From Callipepla californica brunnescens (lineage: Eukaryota; Chordata; Aves; Galliformes; Odontophoridae), in contig JALIRH010000023.1 of assembly GCA_023055505.1 (NCBI GenBank), forward strand, positions 12,148,271 through 12,212,270: a stretch of 64,000 nt of DNA, read 5' to 3'. This document shows positions 48,601-60,599 of the stretch, one piece after another. A program made the position numbers and the translations under genes. A model generated the notes under the pieces. It was not told where the DNA came from, ran no database searches, and saw only the letters and a program-made list of their open reading frames with translations. The stretch's first letter is position 1. Every line of letters starts with the position of its first letter.

Positions 48601-50369
48601 CGCAAATTCTAAAAATAAGAAGAATATTTTTGAGCATGTAATAAACCTTAACTCTGTGTTCATTAGTCATTTTAAAAATTTCTTTTTTGTTTGTTTTGTT
48701 TGGATTTATTTTTTTCTGCATTTGATCCTGCAAAGATATTAATAGTCAGAACAGAATTGCTTATCCCAGGTTGACAGGTAACATACAAAGTTGTTGTGCA
48801 GCACCAGAATGCAGGAATGTACTGCATGTTCAGATTATGGAAGAGAGGAGTTATCAGTAACTGACCTGAGTATTCAGCTACTGAGTATCTGAATATCAGC
48901 CTAGGAAAAATGCTTGTACTGTATAACCTCTGGAATATTAGAGTATGTAATGAAGATTAAACTGCTGACACTGCAACATATACAAGCACTTTTGAGCATG
49001 TGTCTGGTAGTTTTGGTCAAGATCAGGAGTGTATTCTTGAAACAGCATTTGGTATTCTATGGTTTGCACAGTGGAGAAGTTTGTTTTCAGAAGTTCACAA
49101 AATAGACTCTTGCATGAATGTGGATTAGCGAGAAAGTGGAGTAGGAAGAGCATCAAATGAAAAGTTGGAAACATCTCAGGAAAACAAATAATGAGACTTG
49201 TCTTAAAACCATACAGTTCTGTTATATTTTAAAACTAAATATCACTCTAATGTAATTCTAGGCCATTTTCTTCACCTAGCAGTGTGAAACCATTTAGTGG
49301 CAACATTAGAGAATTTTCACAAGCTTTTTGGCTCTACAGTAACACTCCTATCATACTGTACTACTTATAAATATAGACACTCTTCTGCAGTTGTCATGAT
49401 TCAGTTCCACATCTTTAAATTAATCATAATTCATCTCTGATAGGAAAACTTTTGTAAGGAATACTGCAGTTTGTTTGTTTGTTAGTTTGCTTATTTATTT
49501 ATCTTCAGACATAGTAATAATTGATAGTACTGCCTTATACAGGCCATGGAATTTCCAGAGCAAAACGCTGTTTTTTGTTCTCTTCTAATTGTAGGTTGAT
49601 GCAGTAAAATGCCATATTGTATGATTTATATGAAAACTTGAGATTAGATAATTAACACTTACTGGAAATTCACAGTATATCTTAAATTGTACTACTGAAA
49701 ATATAAATATGGTGACCGTAAGGAAGAGGTTTCCATCAGCAGAAATATGTAAATATATTAATATGCAGAAAAAAAAAAAAAAAAAAAAACTTTGAATCAT
49801 ATAGCACAGCCTAGTGCTCTTCTGTTTCTTCGTAGATTTTCAGTGCCAACAAGGAAGGGTCTAGGACATTTATTTTCTTAGCAGTTTGACTGCAGTTCAC
49901 GTATTATGCCTTGACAGTGCTATGCTGGTAACAAGGTTTTTCCACCTTCTCAGCCACACCTCCAGACCTCAGCAAACTAAATAAATAAATAGAAGGCTGC
50001 TTGAATAAGAAGTCGCATCACTGTTATTTATATCCATTCAACTCTGACATTTAATTTGTCTAAATTAAATCAGGAATGGAGGACCTGCAGAAATGGTCCC
50101 TCACAGAATGCAGAAATGGGATTTTTCTTGAACCTTATGATCTCGTCATTATAGACAAGATAGCCAAGTGGTGGTCAGTCACAATCTCATGCTGTTGAAG
50201 TACTACTGAAGCACTACAATTACTGACTAACTTTTTAAGATGACTGTAGATTTTATTTTTTTTTTAACCAAGCTTCAGAGGAAGATGGAATGTTCAGCTC
50301 TATGAGTATGTTAAATCTTTGCATTAATTAATTAATTACTTAATTAATTTAAATTTGCCTTGTGAAGTT
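48601..50369. other. AT-rich stretch without a recognised gene
   Basis: It holds an A21 run at about 49769-49789 and an (AATT)n-like run at 50325-50350. No gene or transposon was recognised. Confidence 0.5.
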
Positions 50370-50950
50370 CTGTGGGCATAATGACAAAAGTACAATCTCA
50401 TAGTGTATGCCAGTTGTCATACTGGCTTAGATCCCAGGGTAGAATCACTACTGTGTATGGAAGCAACCATACTGTACACATCACTCATAAGAGAGAAGCA
50501 GGAATAAATTTATTGGTAAAATATAATGTAATGAGTTAACAGTGACATTACAAGATTCAAGATGACTGGGATTATTTACTGCATAGAGGATGGAGGTAAA
50601 GATATTCGTCTAGTGTATCCTCTTGTCGAGTCGTGGGAAGAAGAGTGGATCCCCTTCCTTTCTAAACTCTTTGAAACATAGAGGTGAGGAGCCTACATGC
50701 AGCTGAATCCACTCCTAGTCCCAGACTAGTCAACAGCTTTATGTCTAAGGAATAACATGTGCTCAGTCAACCTGAAATATAATTTTAGTGAAGTTTACTA
50801 AGCTTAAAGCAAGCTATTATGTTACTTACAGAGGATCTGTAGTAACAAGGCATCTTGATTTCAAGGTTAAAGTATTGCTTCATGGTCATAACCTCCAGAG
50901 TGTCCCTGCTTGAAGAAAGATACTGTTGTAGCTAGCTGCCATGCAGAATA
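50370..50950 (-). mobile_element. Possible ERV solo LTR, minus orientation
   Basis: On the minus strand a TATA-like ACATAAAG (plus 50737-50744) is followed about 230 bp downstream by a poly(A) signal AATAAA (plus 50509-50514, within taccaataaatttattcc on the minus strand). That spacing and order suit an LTR U3-R. The block is less AT-rich than its flanks. Boundaries are not defined and no second copy is present. Confidence 0.4.
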
Positions 50951-52739
50951 GCTCAGTGGGCTTTTGGGCTGCTCACTACATATGGGGCAAGATAATTGAC
51001 TCACAGTCATACTATGTTTTTAGGTACATACTCTGTTGGTTTTTGACTGTTGAAACATATGTCTTGCTACCAGTTCTTTCAGCCTCCAGCATTAGGCAGA
51101 TTTATGATCATGAATCTGTTTTAGTGATGGTGTTATCTAGTACTATTGCTCACTGTCTTCCTGTTAAGCAGACCCTGTTCTCAAATGATTAACATAATAT
51201 ATTTGGGAGAAAATTATTGATATAAAACTCATGTGGCAGCTAGGGTTCATGAAAAAAAAATAAAAATCTTGGTTTGTACTCATAAAAAAGCATAGGATTC
51301 TTTCATCTCTGTTCTAAAATTATTAGTCATATTTATAGTATTCCATTACTTCTTATGTTATTTTTTTATGTTATTTTTGTTATTTATGTTATTATTTATG
51401 TTATTTTTAATTCTCAAAGCAAGAAATTCTTCTATTTCACAAGTGAGCCTTTCCAGCAGAAACTGTATCAGGTAGGCAGTAACTAAAGCCTCAAATAAAA
51501 TAAATTTGAAATTTTATGTTTGAATTCGAAATTTCTATGCAGATAGCTATGACTTCCTAGTCAGCATCCTTCTTCACTCCATTGAAACTTTTTCTTCAGT
51601 ATAACACCATTTCTTAGTCATGCTGAAGAAAATCAACTTTAGCACACTGTGCTGCTGCCATTGTTGCTAGCAGCTTGAAATATTATTGCTCTGGACTGTA
51701 ACTGTCAGCAGAAGCTATCAATAGACGAATGGCAAAACCTCAGACATCTTAATGACAGGAAAAATGGCTGGAATCAGAAAAAAACTCATACAATAGCTTC
51801 CCACAGGGTATCATTTTATTAACAAGGTCAAAATACAGAATCATTTAAACTGAACTCTTTTGTTAATTCAGCTTTGTATGAGGTCTGATACTGTGTGTTA
51901 TTGTATTCCCTTATAAGAAAATGCTAATTATATTTTGCATTTGTGAACCAGAATTGCTATTGCTGGAAATAAAAATACACTTCACATAGTTATGTTTAAC
52001 AGGAAATTAAGATTTATTGATAGTGTTAGGAAAATCTAAAGATTTAATTTTAACAGCACTTAATCATTTTCTAACCTTTTGGAGATTAACAAGGTGATTT
52101 AGTGAAGTAAATAATAATTAAACAGTTATTTGATTATAGATTAATGGGTGACAATTTTCACACTAACTTACCAACAGGATACCCTAAATCAATGTATATA
52201 CATATATACAGATGTGAAAAATGTACTCACATATGTACACATGCATACATTGATATAGAGAAATATGTGGATTCACTAAAATACCTCAACACTCATGCTC
52301 ATGAAACAAGAGTGTTGTTAAAACTTATGTATGAAAGTGGGAGGGGAATGAAGAAAATGAGCTAGCCTATAGTTAAAATTTTCCACTATTTGAGTTTAGA
52401 GCAAATAAATGCTCATGATGTGTCTGCATTCTTCAGTGGACAATATTTGAGACAGTCTTGAGTGGGATCGCTTCTTCGATAGATGGGCTCGAGGATACGG
52501 TACATTGTGAGGCTTCCCAATGCATGGGAGATACTGATTGCATCTCACTGTGATCCAGGAAGGCTGAAAGCGTTTTGCATTGAATTGCTACTTACAGAGT
52601 ACAGGGTAATTGAATTTTTCAGGTACTTTTCCATACCAAACCCTTGGGATTACAAAATATTCTGGCACTTTCCACAACTTGAGTGAATATCAGAACTTGC
52701 TGTATTCATAAATTCCATACTACCTTTCTTGGTCATGAT
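50951..52739. other. AT-rich stretch without a recognised gene
   Basis: It includes the TTATGTTATTTTT-type simple repeat (51346-51412) and an AT/CA-rich run with ATAC units (52192-52255). The segment 52460-52600 is less AT-rich, but I cannot assign it. Confidence 0.45.
51346..51412. repeat. TTATGTTATTTTT-type tandem simple repeat
   Basis: Four or five imperfect units of ttatgttattt with variable T runs. Confidence 0.85.
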
Positions 52740-53365
52740 CCAGGCACAGATATATTAGGCTGTCATGAGACTGGATACCATCCAGAGGGACCTGGACAGG
52801 CTCGAAAAGTGGGCCCACATTAACCTAATAAAGTTCATTAAGGCCGAGAGCAAAGTGTTCCATTTGATCTGAGGTAATCCCAGATTGAAGACCAGACTGG
52901 GAGAATTCCTTGAGAGCAGCTCTGCAGAGAATTGGAGATCCTGGACGACAGAATACTGGACATAAGCTTGCAGTGTGTACCTGCAGCCCAGGAGGTTAAC
53001 AAGATCCTGGGCTGCATCAAAAAAGGGGAAGACAGCAGGGAGAGGGAGGTTATTGTCCCCATCTTTTCTGCCCTTCTGAGGCTCCACTTCGAGTACTATA
53101 TCCAGGCTTGGAGTCTCTAGCACAGATAGGATGCAGAGCTTTTGGAGCATGTCCAGAGGAGGGCCTCAGAAATTTTTTACTCAGGGAGAAGTGAGGTTGT
53201 ACAGGTAAGCTGTGGATGCCCCATTTCTGAAGACATTCAATGGCAGGTTGGATAGGACCCTGAGTATCTTGACCTAGGGAGTGGCAACTGCCTATGCAGG
53301 CGATCTGGAACAAGGCAATTTTTCAGGTACTTGCAAGTTCAGGAATTCTATGTTTCTATGATTAC
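52740..53365 (+). repeat. CR1 LINE 3' region
   Basis: CR1 segments in order: a catccagagggacctggaca segment (52789), aagttcattaaggccgagag (52830), caggaggttaacaagatcct followed by gggctgcatcaa (52989-53020), aggctccacttcgagtacta (53080) and gagcatgtccagaggaggg (53145), with the tail attctatgtttctatga. Some internal bases are deleted between 53170 and 53230. Confidence 0.92.
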
Positions 53366-53984
53366 CAGGTAATGAAAGGAGATATGATGCCTTAGTATTT
53401 AGATCGTCTGCTTTTCACAGTTTACAAGAAAGCAAGGTCTAGACATATAGAGTGCCTTTGTGCAGTGGTCCACTACCATTCAAATTTTATACTAAAATCA
53501 GCATGTGTCTAAAGAGGGAGGGAAACCACATCAAACACTGGGAGACATAGTAGAAGGGGAAGAAAGCAATAAATAGAGTTGTATCACCATAAGAGTACAG
53601 TGAAAATTCTATTAAAAAAGCTTGTTTGAAACAAGTAGAATGTGATAATTAGTATACCAGTTAAGTTGAAAAGAATGGGTGACTGGTTGTAAATAATTTC
53701 CATTGTTTTGGTTACTGAGACAGATTTTGATCTTGAAAATTAAGTTCATGTTTTATTTCTTCTGGATGTGAAATATTTAAATATATTTAAGTATATGTAT
53801 TTATAGATTTAGCTATATATGTATTATATAGCTTGATAGTAAATTAGTAAAATCTTACGTGACACTTTAAATATGTACCCTATCATTTAGAATTGAAGCA
53901 AACTTTACCTTCTGGAGAGAGTGTAAGACCTAAAGTCATGTTGTGCACTTTCATTTGGAAAAAGGTTATGAAATAATTTCTCCC

Positions 53985-54745
53985 TTTGTCACATAAAGAC
54001 TTCTCCCTGAGCCTCTAGTTCCCTCAGGTGTTCTGTATAAGACTTTTCTCCCAGACCCCTCATCAACTTTGTTATGCTTACTTGGACGCAGAACTTGAGG
54101 TGTAGTTTGGATGATAACCTTCCTGCTCCTGCTGACTGCACTATTTCTGATACTAACCAGGATGAAGTTTGTCTTCTTGGCCACCTGGGCACACTGCTGG
54201 CTTGTGTTCAGCTGACTGTCTACTAACACGTCCAGATAATTTTCCTCTGTGCAACTTTCCAGTCTAAGCCTGTCTCTTTGTTTGAGGTTTTTGTGCCCAA
54301 AGTGCACATCTTCTTGAAACTCACACAGTTGGCTTCAGCCAATTGACCCAGCCTATCTAAATTCCTCTGTAGAGCCTTCCTACCTACTGGCAGGTCAGCA
54401 CTTCCTCACAGCTTTGTGACATCTGCAGACTTACTGAGGGTGCAGTCAATTCCATTGTCCAAATTGTAAATAAAGATACTAAACAGGTCTTACCTCAATA
54501 GTGACCCATGAGGAACACCACCAGTGACAAGATGCCAGCTAGATTTAACTGCATTCACTACACCCCTTTGGGCCCAGCTGTCTAGCCGGTTATTTACCCA
54601 CTGAAGAGTACACCTGTGTCCAAGCCATGGGCTGCCAGCTTTGCGGGAGCAGTGTCAAAGACTTTGCTATAGTCTAGTCTAGATAGACTACATTCACAGC
54701 CTTTCCCTCGTACTAGATGAGTTACCTGAACATACGAAGAGCTGC
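53985..54745 (-). repeat. CR1 LINE ORF2 C-terminal segment
   Basis: Reversed CR1: a cttggccacctgggcacact segment at 54176, a tgtctactaacacgtccag segment at 54218, ccatgaggaacaccaccagt at 54507 and gggcccagctgtctagccgg at 54570. The minus-strand frame 54307-53966 holds a CR1 piece with EENYLDVLVDSQLNTSQQCA. No 3' terminus is present on the left. Confidence 0.92.
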
Positions 54746-54884
54746 ATTTATTTCAAATCACAAGTTTTTGCACTTTTACCTTTCTGATTCTCTCCTTGAT
54801 CTCACTGAGGAGGATGAGTGAACAGCTGATTGATGCTCAGCTGCCTGCCAGTGTTAAACCAAAACATAGGACTGTTGAAAATGG

Positions 54885-55990
54885 AATTGATTTTTTTGGA
54901 AATTATCTAGCCTAACCTTGTGCTCAGACCAGAGACAGTTAGAACAGGTTGCTCAGGGGTGAGTCCAGTCAATATTTACAAAAATAACTGTGAAAGTGTG
55001 AGGGTGAAATCTCCATTTAGGGGCAATCTTCAGGGGCAACCTGTTCCAGTGTTCCAGGGCCAAATCTGTTACAAGTGTGGGTTGTTGATGATGATTATTA
55101 CTAATTATCATATATTATAATGATTATTAATCCTTTTCTTATGCAATTTAATTTTTGTCCACTGGCTTCTATCCTGTCTCTTGGCACAATCATCTCTACT
55201 CATCTCTGCTTCCTTCATCCTGTATTTATACTCATGATTAAGATGTTCCTGAACCTCTTTGTGAGTGACGCAATCCCAGCTTTTCCAGCTTATCCTGACG
55301 TGACACATCCTACAACCTCTTAACCATCAGGGTCATTTTCTAGACTTTCCTGTATGTCCATATCTCCCTTATACTGGGAAGCTTAGTCCTATAGGAATAC
55401 AATTGGTTGGTTCATGTTCAGCTTGGCTCCAGAGGTACTTTTTTGCAGAGATACTTTCCAGGAATGTGGACTCCATCATGTGCTAGAGCATGGATTTATT
55501 CCTCCCCCGGATAAGTACTTAGCATTTCTCTTTGTTCTGAAGGTTTATTTCCAACCCATTTCATCAGTATATCCAGAATCCTGAGTAACAGCACAGCCAT
55601 GGAATATCCAGTCATTCTTCCCAGTTATATACTCTCCTGCTGAGAGTTTACTCTGTCTATTGCACAGATCATTTTGGACTCAGCGTCAACCATGGGGTAC
55701 ACTAATAGAGACTGGCTTCCTGCTGGACTTTGTGACATTGATTGAAAAATTTTTGTCCGGGCAATTCAGTTTTCTTTTCATTTCACTGTCCACTTAGATA
55801 TCATATACTTCATCCACTTGTCAATGAGGATGTTATGAAAGTCAGTGTTGAAAACTCTGCTAAAGTCAGGATAAACAACATTCACTGCTCTTCACCTAGT
55901 CAGTTATCATTTTTCATTACTTTGTTGCTCATCCAGTTGGGCATAGAATGAGATTTTATGAAGAGTCCCGTGTGTTAACTCTAAATTACT
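54885..55990 (-). repeat. CR1 LINE, older diverged copy
   Basis: Reversed CR1 with landmarks gggcaacctgttccagtgtt (55035), tttctagactttcctgtatg (55336), tcccttatactgggaagctt (55367) and ggaatgtggactccatcat (55462). Further right it carries the segment equivalent to YLDFSK-type RT coding (ctaaagtcaggataaacaac at 55860). A TA-rich insertion lies at 55085-55135. Confidence 0.85.
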
Positions 55991-57770
55991 TTGGTTTTGA
56001 CAGCATGCATACATGTAATAGGGGTTCTGCAATCTGATCTTCAGTTAATGAACATTTTACAGTTTTCATTTGGTGATGAATATGCTGACACTATTACAAT
56101 ACTTAGGGCTGCAAAGGACTAGGCCACAGTGTGTAATACAGTGCCAATAAAAATAATCCTTATTCTCAAAGTGTAAAACAATTCCTCACATCCTGCAGAA
56201 TGCTGCTGGGATTTCAAAGAAGAGCAACATTAATCTTTAGTGTAATATTTAATTTTTTCGCAAAAGCTTAGGAAAGAATAGCAGAAGTTTTCTATGAATT
56301 ATGGAACAGTGAAATACTGTGGTATCGTCAAACTAAATTGCTATTAACTTTAATGCTATTAGCCTAGTGACATTATCAGGCTTAAGTAGAAGCTAGATAT
56401 TATTTGATAGCCAAGACTCGAGAGTCAAAATCAGTTCCCCCTGAATTCAGCAGGAATATTGTGAATGGTTTTAATATAAGAAGGATTTAGTTTTCATTTG
56501 TAAAGGAAGACACTAAGCTAGCTGTGCAAGTGGAGATGCAAGAGCTGTAAAGAGACAAGTTGTAAGGGAGATTTTTTTATAATCTATGGCCTGATCCTGG
56601 AGTCTTAGCACAATGAACATTCTTTGATGTGTGGTAAATTAGAAAAAAGTCTATGCCTTGTAAGTAAACAAGACACAAGCTAGAAAAGTAATGATGAAAA
56701 AATTCAAACCATTTCACAGAAGACATATAAAAACTTATTTTATAATATAAGCTGAATATGTGCACATTAATGCTCTCTTCTTTAGTCACCATGATAAAGA
56801 TTGTGGAGTAAAAATACAAATTTACAGGTGACTTCAAAACTGAAAACAAGAATGTTTTTGTTTGTAATACTAGCTTCTGCAGACCTAGATGAATATCAGA
56901 GAAATGAAAAAGACAGTTAATTTCTTCACAGGGTCTAATGAGTAATTGGATTTTTGAAAGTAATTGTATGCATACAATCATTATCCAATATTCATTGATC
57001 TACAAGTCCTAAATGTCTTCTTCATATAGCCTACCATACTGACACTTCTTTTAATTTTCCAAATCATCAGAGTTACTAAACTATAAACTACAGATCTTCT
57101 CATAGACTTACCACGGAGCTTTTAAGGGCTCACCACATCACAAAGGTTATCTGAGTTTGAGATTTGTTTAGTTATGAATCAATGTCCAAAGATTGAATTA
57201 ATCTACTGTTTGCTGTCTTGAAGGCAACAGTGATGCTTGAGATGAAATGTGAACACCCACAAACCTGAACAGATAGGTCATCTGTGACAGCATAGCTGTC
57301 ATTCAGAATAATGACATAAAGAAACAACGCTGTAAAGAATATACAGCTAACTAGTGTCTCACTGTCAATATCATTTTTCCATACACAAAAATAATGTGGA
57401 ATTTCATCACGACATTGGGATTGGAATCCCTCACTTTTACTCTACTATGGTAAATTTAACTAGTTTGGACAGGGAAAAAGATATCTGTGAACACACATGA
57501 TCAGTTTACGTAGCTAAGCAGTTCTTTATAGTCTAGTCATTACAGGGCATCAACGCAATACATACTAGGTAAGTCATTGTGAAAATTCATTATATAAAAT
57601 ACAAATGAGAGTTATATTGATCGATAATAAATATTATGTCAGTTAATTATTCACTGTCAAAAGTGTAAAGAAAGCAAGTACCTACTGAATTAGTTAAAGA
57701 AGTGTGAATTACCAAGATCACAAGAAAGAACTACTTTACCTTGAAAATAAGGGAGTGTAGTAACAGGTTT
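55991..57770. other. AT-rich stretch without a recognised gene
   Basis: The frame at 56577-56981 (-, 134 codons) is Phe/Tyr/Ile-rich with no domain signature and lies in AT-rich DNA. It is taken as chance. No transposon was recognised. Confidence 0.5.
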
Positions 57771-57878
57771 CACAGAATCATAGAATCATAGGGATTGGAA
57801 GGGTCCTCAGGAGATCATCAAGTCCAATCCCTCTACCAAAGCAGATTCCCTACACCAGGTTGCTCAGGTAGGCGTCCA
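57771..57878 (-). repeat. CR1 LINE 3' end, left arm of an inverted pair
   Basis: Begins cacagaatcatagaatcata and continues through the reversed 3' UTR (gatcatcaagtccaatccct). About 105 bp. It abuts a plus-strand CR1 3' end. Confidence 0.93.
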
Positions 57879-58022
57879 GAATGATTGTGTAATTTCCTTC
57901 TCTGGAGATATTCATTATCCATCTAGAAGCTTTTCTGTGCAGCCTACTTCAGGAAAATTGCTTTAGAATGCAGATTGCACTATATGATCTCTAGTGGTCC
58001 AACACCTGTGATTCTGTAGTAA
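57879..58022 (+). repeat. CR1 LINE 3' end, right arm of an inverted pair
   Basis: It contains ttccttctctggagatattc (57893), then gatctctagtggtccaacac and the tail ctgtgattctgtag. Its 3' end faces away from the left arm, so the two copies are head to head with both tails outward. Confidence 0.92.
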
Positions 58023-58149
58023 ACTAAGAAAAGACATTAGGACTATGCTTCCACAAACAATTGCGGATCTTAAGTCATTCATTTTACGGTTGAGAAATTA
58101 TCCTGGCGGATATCTGCACAGATGAGCAATAAGAGTGATAATTTATGAC

Positions 58150-58965
58150 CAATACATTATAAAGGCTGAACAAAGAAAATTTAGGCCTATTGCTGAGTGT
58201 GTGAATGATATACTTAAAGTGGACACAAATAAGTCTTATTCCGTGACTTAGCCTTAGTCTTATCTAAAAAGACAAGTGAATGCATTCAATTAGAAGAAAT
58301 AGGATGCTGATCAAGCTGGGAGTTGCTCGGGCAAATCTGATACAGTAGTCCACTGAATTAGACAAGCTGCATGCAGCTGAGGGTGCTGATATCCTTACAG
58401 TGCTGCTCTATAAAATCTTTCAAAAATCATGAAAATCCGTGATCTCTGATGTCTGCGGAAAAAGAAGAATGCACTCTTCATCAAAAAGAATGCCAAAAGA
58501 AAAAAAACAGGGAAATACAGTCTTGTCAATCTAACTTCAGGACCAAGGAAAATCATAGAATATGTCTTACTGAAGAAGATTTCTAGGTTCCTGAAGGAGA
58601 ATGTGACTGGGAACCATCACTGTGGACTTACCAAAGGTAAATCATGCAGTGAGTTTGTATCTATTATAAAATACTTAGATTTATGGTTGTCAGAAGAGCA
58701 ATAGATTTCATTTATTTCAGATTTAGTAAAGATTTTGAAACTCTCTTCCACAGTATTTTTGTATCTGTATTAGGATAATACAGTCTGGATGAGATCAAGT
58801 GATAATGAAAGTCATTGGATGGTGGTATTAAGCACACAGAGGCTCTTGGGCTGTACACTACCTGTACTCTACCTGGAGGCTGGTAACAAGTGAGATACAA
58901 CTGGAGCTGGTATGGTTTAACATCTTGATTAGTAATCTGGAGGTTATGGAATGCTTGCTGAATGG
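58150..58965 (+). pseudogene. CR1 LINE ORF2 reverse transcriptase, broken (left part)
   Basis: Plus-strand CR1 RT region with a legible GKYSLVNLTSGPRKIIEYVL segment at about 58510-58570 (CR1 pattern N-YRPVSLTS-PGK--E). A KENVTGNHHCGLTKGKSCSE segment follows at 58590-58655, then the motif-A region with F-DLVK near 58715-58735, where the catalytic YLDFSKAFD is lost. Interrupted at about 58966 and resumes near 59818. Confidence 0.85.
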
Positions 58966-59817
58966 TATGCTCCCCTCACCTATATTTCCTGTACTCCTGT
59001 TTATGCAATAATCATCAGTGGTGGTTGTGATGACTGCATCTCACTTAAGAAGATAGCCATCACCGGCAGTCCTGATAGATGTCATGGGTCTTGATGGTTA
59101 CATCTAGCTTAAAAGCAGGAAACATGACAACACAATCAAAGGCTAATATATGGCTGTGCACTCACTTCACCACATTGCTGATCAGTTTCTGACTCAAGCT
59201 AAATTTGGATGAATGTCCAACTCATGCCAAATGTGGAAGAAACTAGCATCTCTCAGTATGCAAATATAAATTCACCATCTTATTCCTCAAATAATGAGTG
59301 TTTCAAGAATCCATTGATGCACTGCAACTAGCTGTGCAAAATAATCTTTCCTTCAGTAAGGATAGCTCTTGTGGTTACTCCTGCTGCAAAGTTTCCTTAC
59401 ACACTGGCATTAATGGCTGATACAGATCCTCAATGACTAATAGTTCATTAAGCTTTGAAAACCTGCACTAAGATTGTATCTTAGATGATTGATTGTGCAC
59501 ATACAATAACTTAGACATAAACTGTTGACTACGTCTGGGGTTAGGAGTAGATCCAGCTGCACCTAAACTCCTCTGAGAAGGTGTTTAGAAAACAAGGGAG
59601 TCTGAACTGCATTACTTGGCAGAAGAATCTCCTAGATGGGTGTGTTTAACCCTATCCTCTCTTCAGTAAGTAGCCATTTATATCTTGCTATCTTTAATTT
59701 TTTAAGTAGCTGTTTTATTTACAATTAGTTAAACCATTGTTTTATATTATTATTTTATATCATTAAATATCTTCATGATTCTATCTTATATGTGAAGGTT
59801 ATAATTCCACCAATGAC
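58966..59817 (+). mobile_element. LTR-like insertion in CR1
   Basis: About 850 bp of unrelated sequence between two collinear CR1 parts. The 3' half has a composition change and a T-rich, promoter/poly(A)-like end: ctcctctgagaaggtgttta at 59570, then aaccctatcctctcttcagt followed by AT-rich sequence. This fits an avian solo LTR. Ends are not certain; AATG occurs on both sides (about 58962 and 59812) and may be the target duplication. Confidence 0.45.
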
Positions 59818-60165
59818 ACTTGCTCATAAAGTATTCAAATGAAGCCAAAAGTAGGGATTACTCAATGTGCTAGAGGGTAGATCTGCTCTCCGTGGGAACT
59901 TGAACAAACTGGAGAAATTAATTAATGAGAGATTCATGATATTAAGTGAAGATAGGTGCAATCTTATACACACAAGAAGAAATAAACCTCTTGTAATAAT
60001 ACAGACTAAGGACTGACTGGCTGAGGAGCAGCTCTTCTGTGCAATGTGTTGGACAGCAGAGTGTGGGCCCTGTAGTGTATCTTGGCAACAAGGAAGGCCA
60101 ACAGCATTCTTGGCTGTACAAAAAAGGACACGGACATGTTATTAAGGGAGGAGATAATTCCCTTT
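59818..60165 (+). repeat. CR1 LINE ORF2 C-terminal part (right part of the interrupted copy)
   Basis: It continues the copy at 58150-58965: a gaacttgaacaaactggaga segment at 59897, actaaggactgactggctga at 60005 and a ggcaacaaggaaggccaaca segment at 60083, then cattcttggctgtaca. It stops at about 60165, some 20 bp before the opposite-strand CR1 terminus. Confidence 0.88.
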
Positions 60166-60186
60166 CCTCAGAACTCATAATACCAT

Positions 60187-60330
60187 CCACAGAATCATTG
60201 CAAGGTTGGAAAAGACCTTTAAGATCATCCAGTTCGACCATCCTGATTCTTCCCTAAGAAACTCAACCTTATCATTCCCAGCCTCAGGCTCAACAATTTC
60301 AAAGCATTCTTTAGCACAGAAAGCCATACC
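60187..60330 (-). repeat. CR1 LINE 3' end of an internally deleted copy
   Basis: Reversed CR1 terminus ccacagaatcattgcaaggt followed by tggaaaagacctttaagatc. After about 140 bp it joins endonuclease sequence, so the body of ORF2 is missing. Confidence 0.88.
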
Positions 60331-60560
60331 ACAACCCCTCTTTCCTTGCCTTTCCCTTTCCAAAGGTTATAGCCATCCATTGCAGCATTTCAGCTGTGGG
60401 AGTGATCTCACCATGTTTCTCTAATGGCAACTAAGTTATAGTTTGTCTGCTGCACAATGACCTTCATCTCCTCCCGTTTGTTGCCCATGCTGTGTACGTT
60501 GGTGCAGATGCACTTCAGCTGAGCCCCTTGCTTAACCTCCAGTCCCATCATTGTTCCTCC
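60331..60560 (-). pseudogene. CR1 LINE ORF2 endonuclease N-terminus, broken
   Basis: The minus strand reads AQLKCICTNVHSMGNKREEM, then YNLVAIRETW and MDGYNLWKGKGKERG. This is the start of the CR1 apurinic-like endonuclease: the TN...S..NK block and the ...ETWW block that follows the catalytic Glu. A stop replaces the second Trp of ETWW, and the rest of the endonuclease and RT is deleted. Confidence 0.88.
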
Positions 60561-60599
60561 AGGCTTCTCTCTAGCAGGCATGGTTTTATCCCCTTCCCC

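Noticed and set aside
56577..56981. 134-codon frame on the minus strand
   Set aside because: Phe/Tyr/Ile-rich peptide expected from AT-rich DNA; no recognisable domain.
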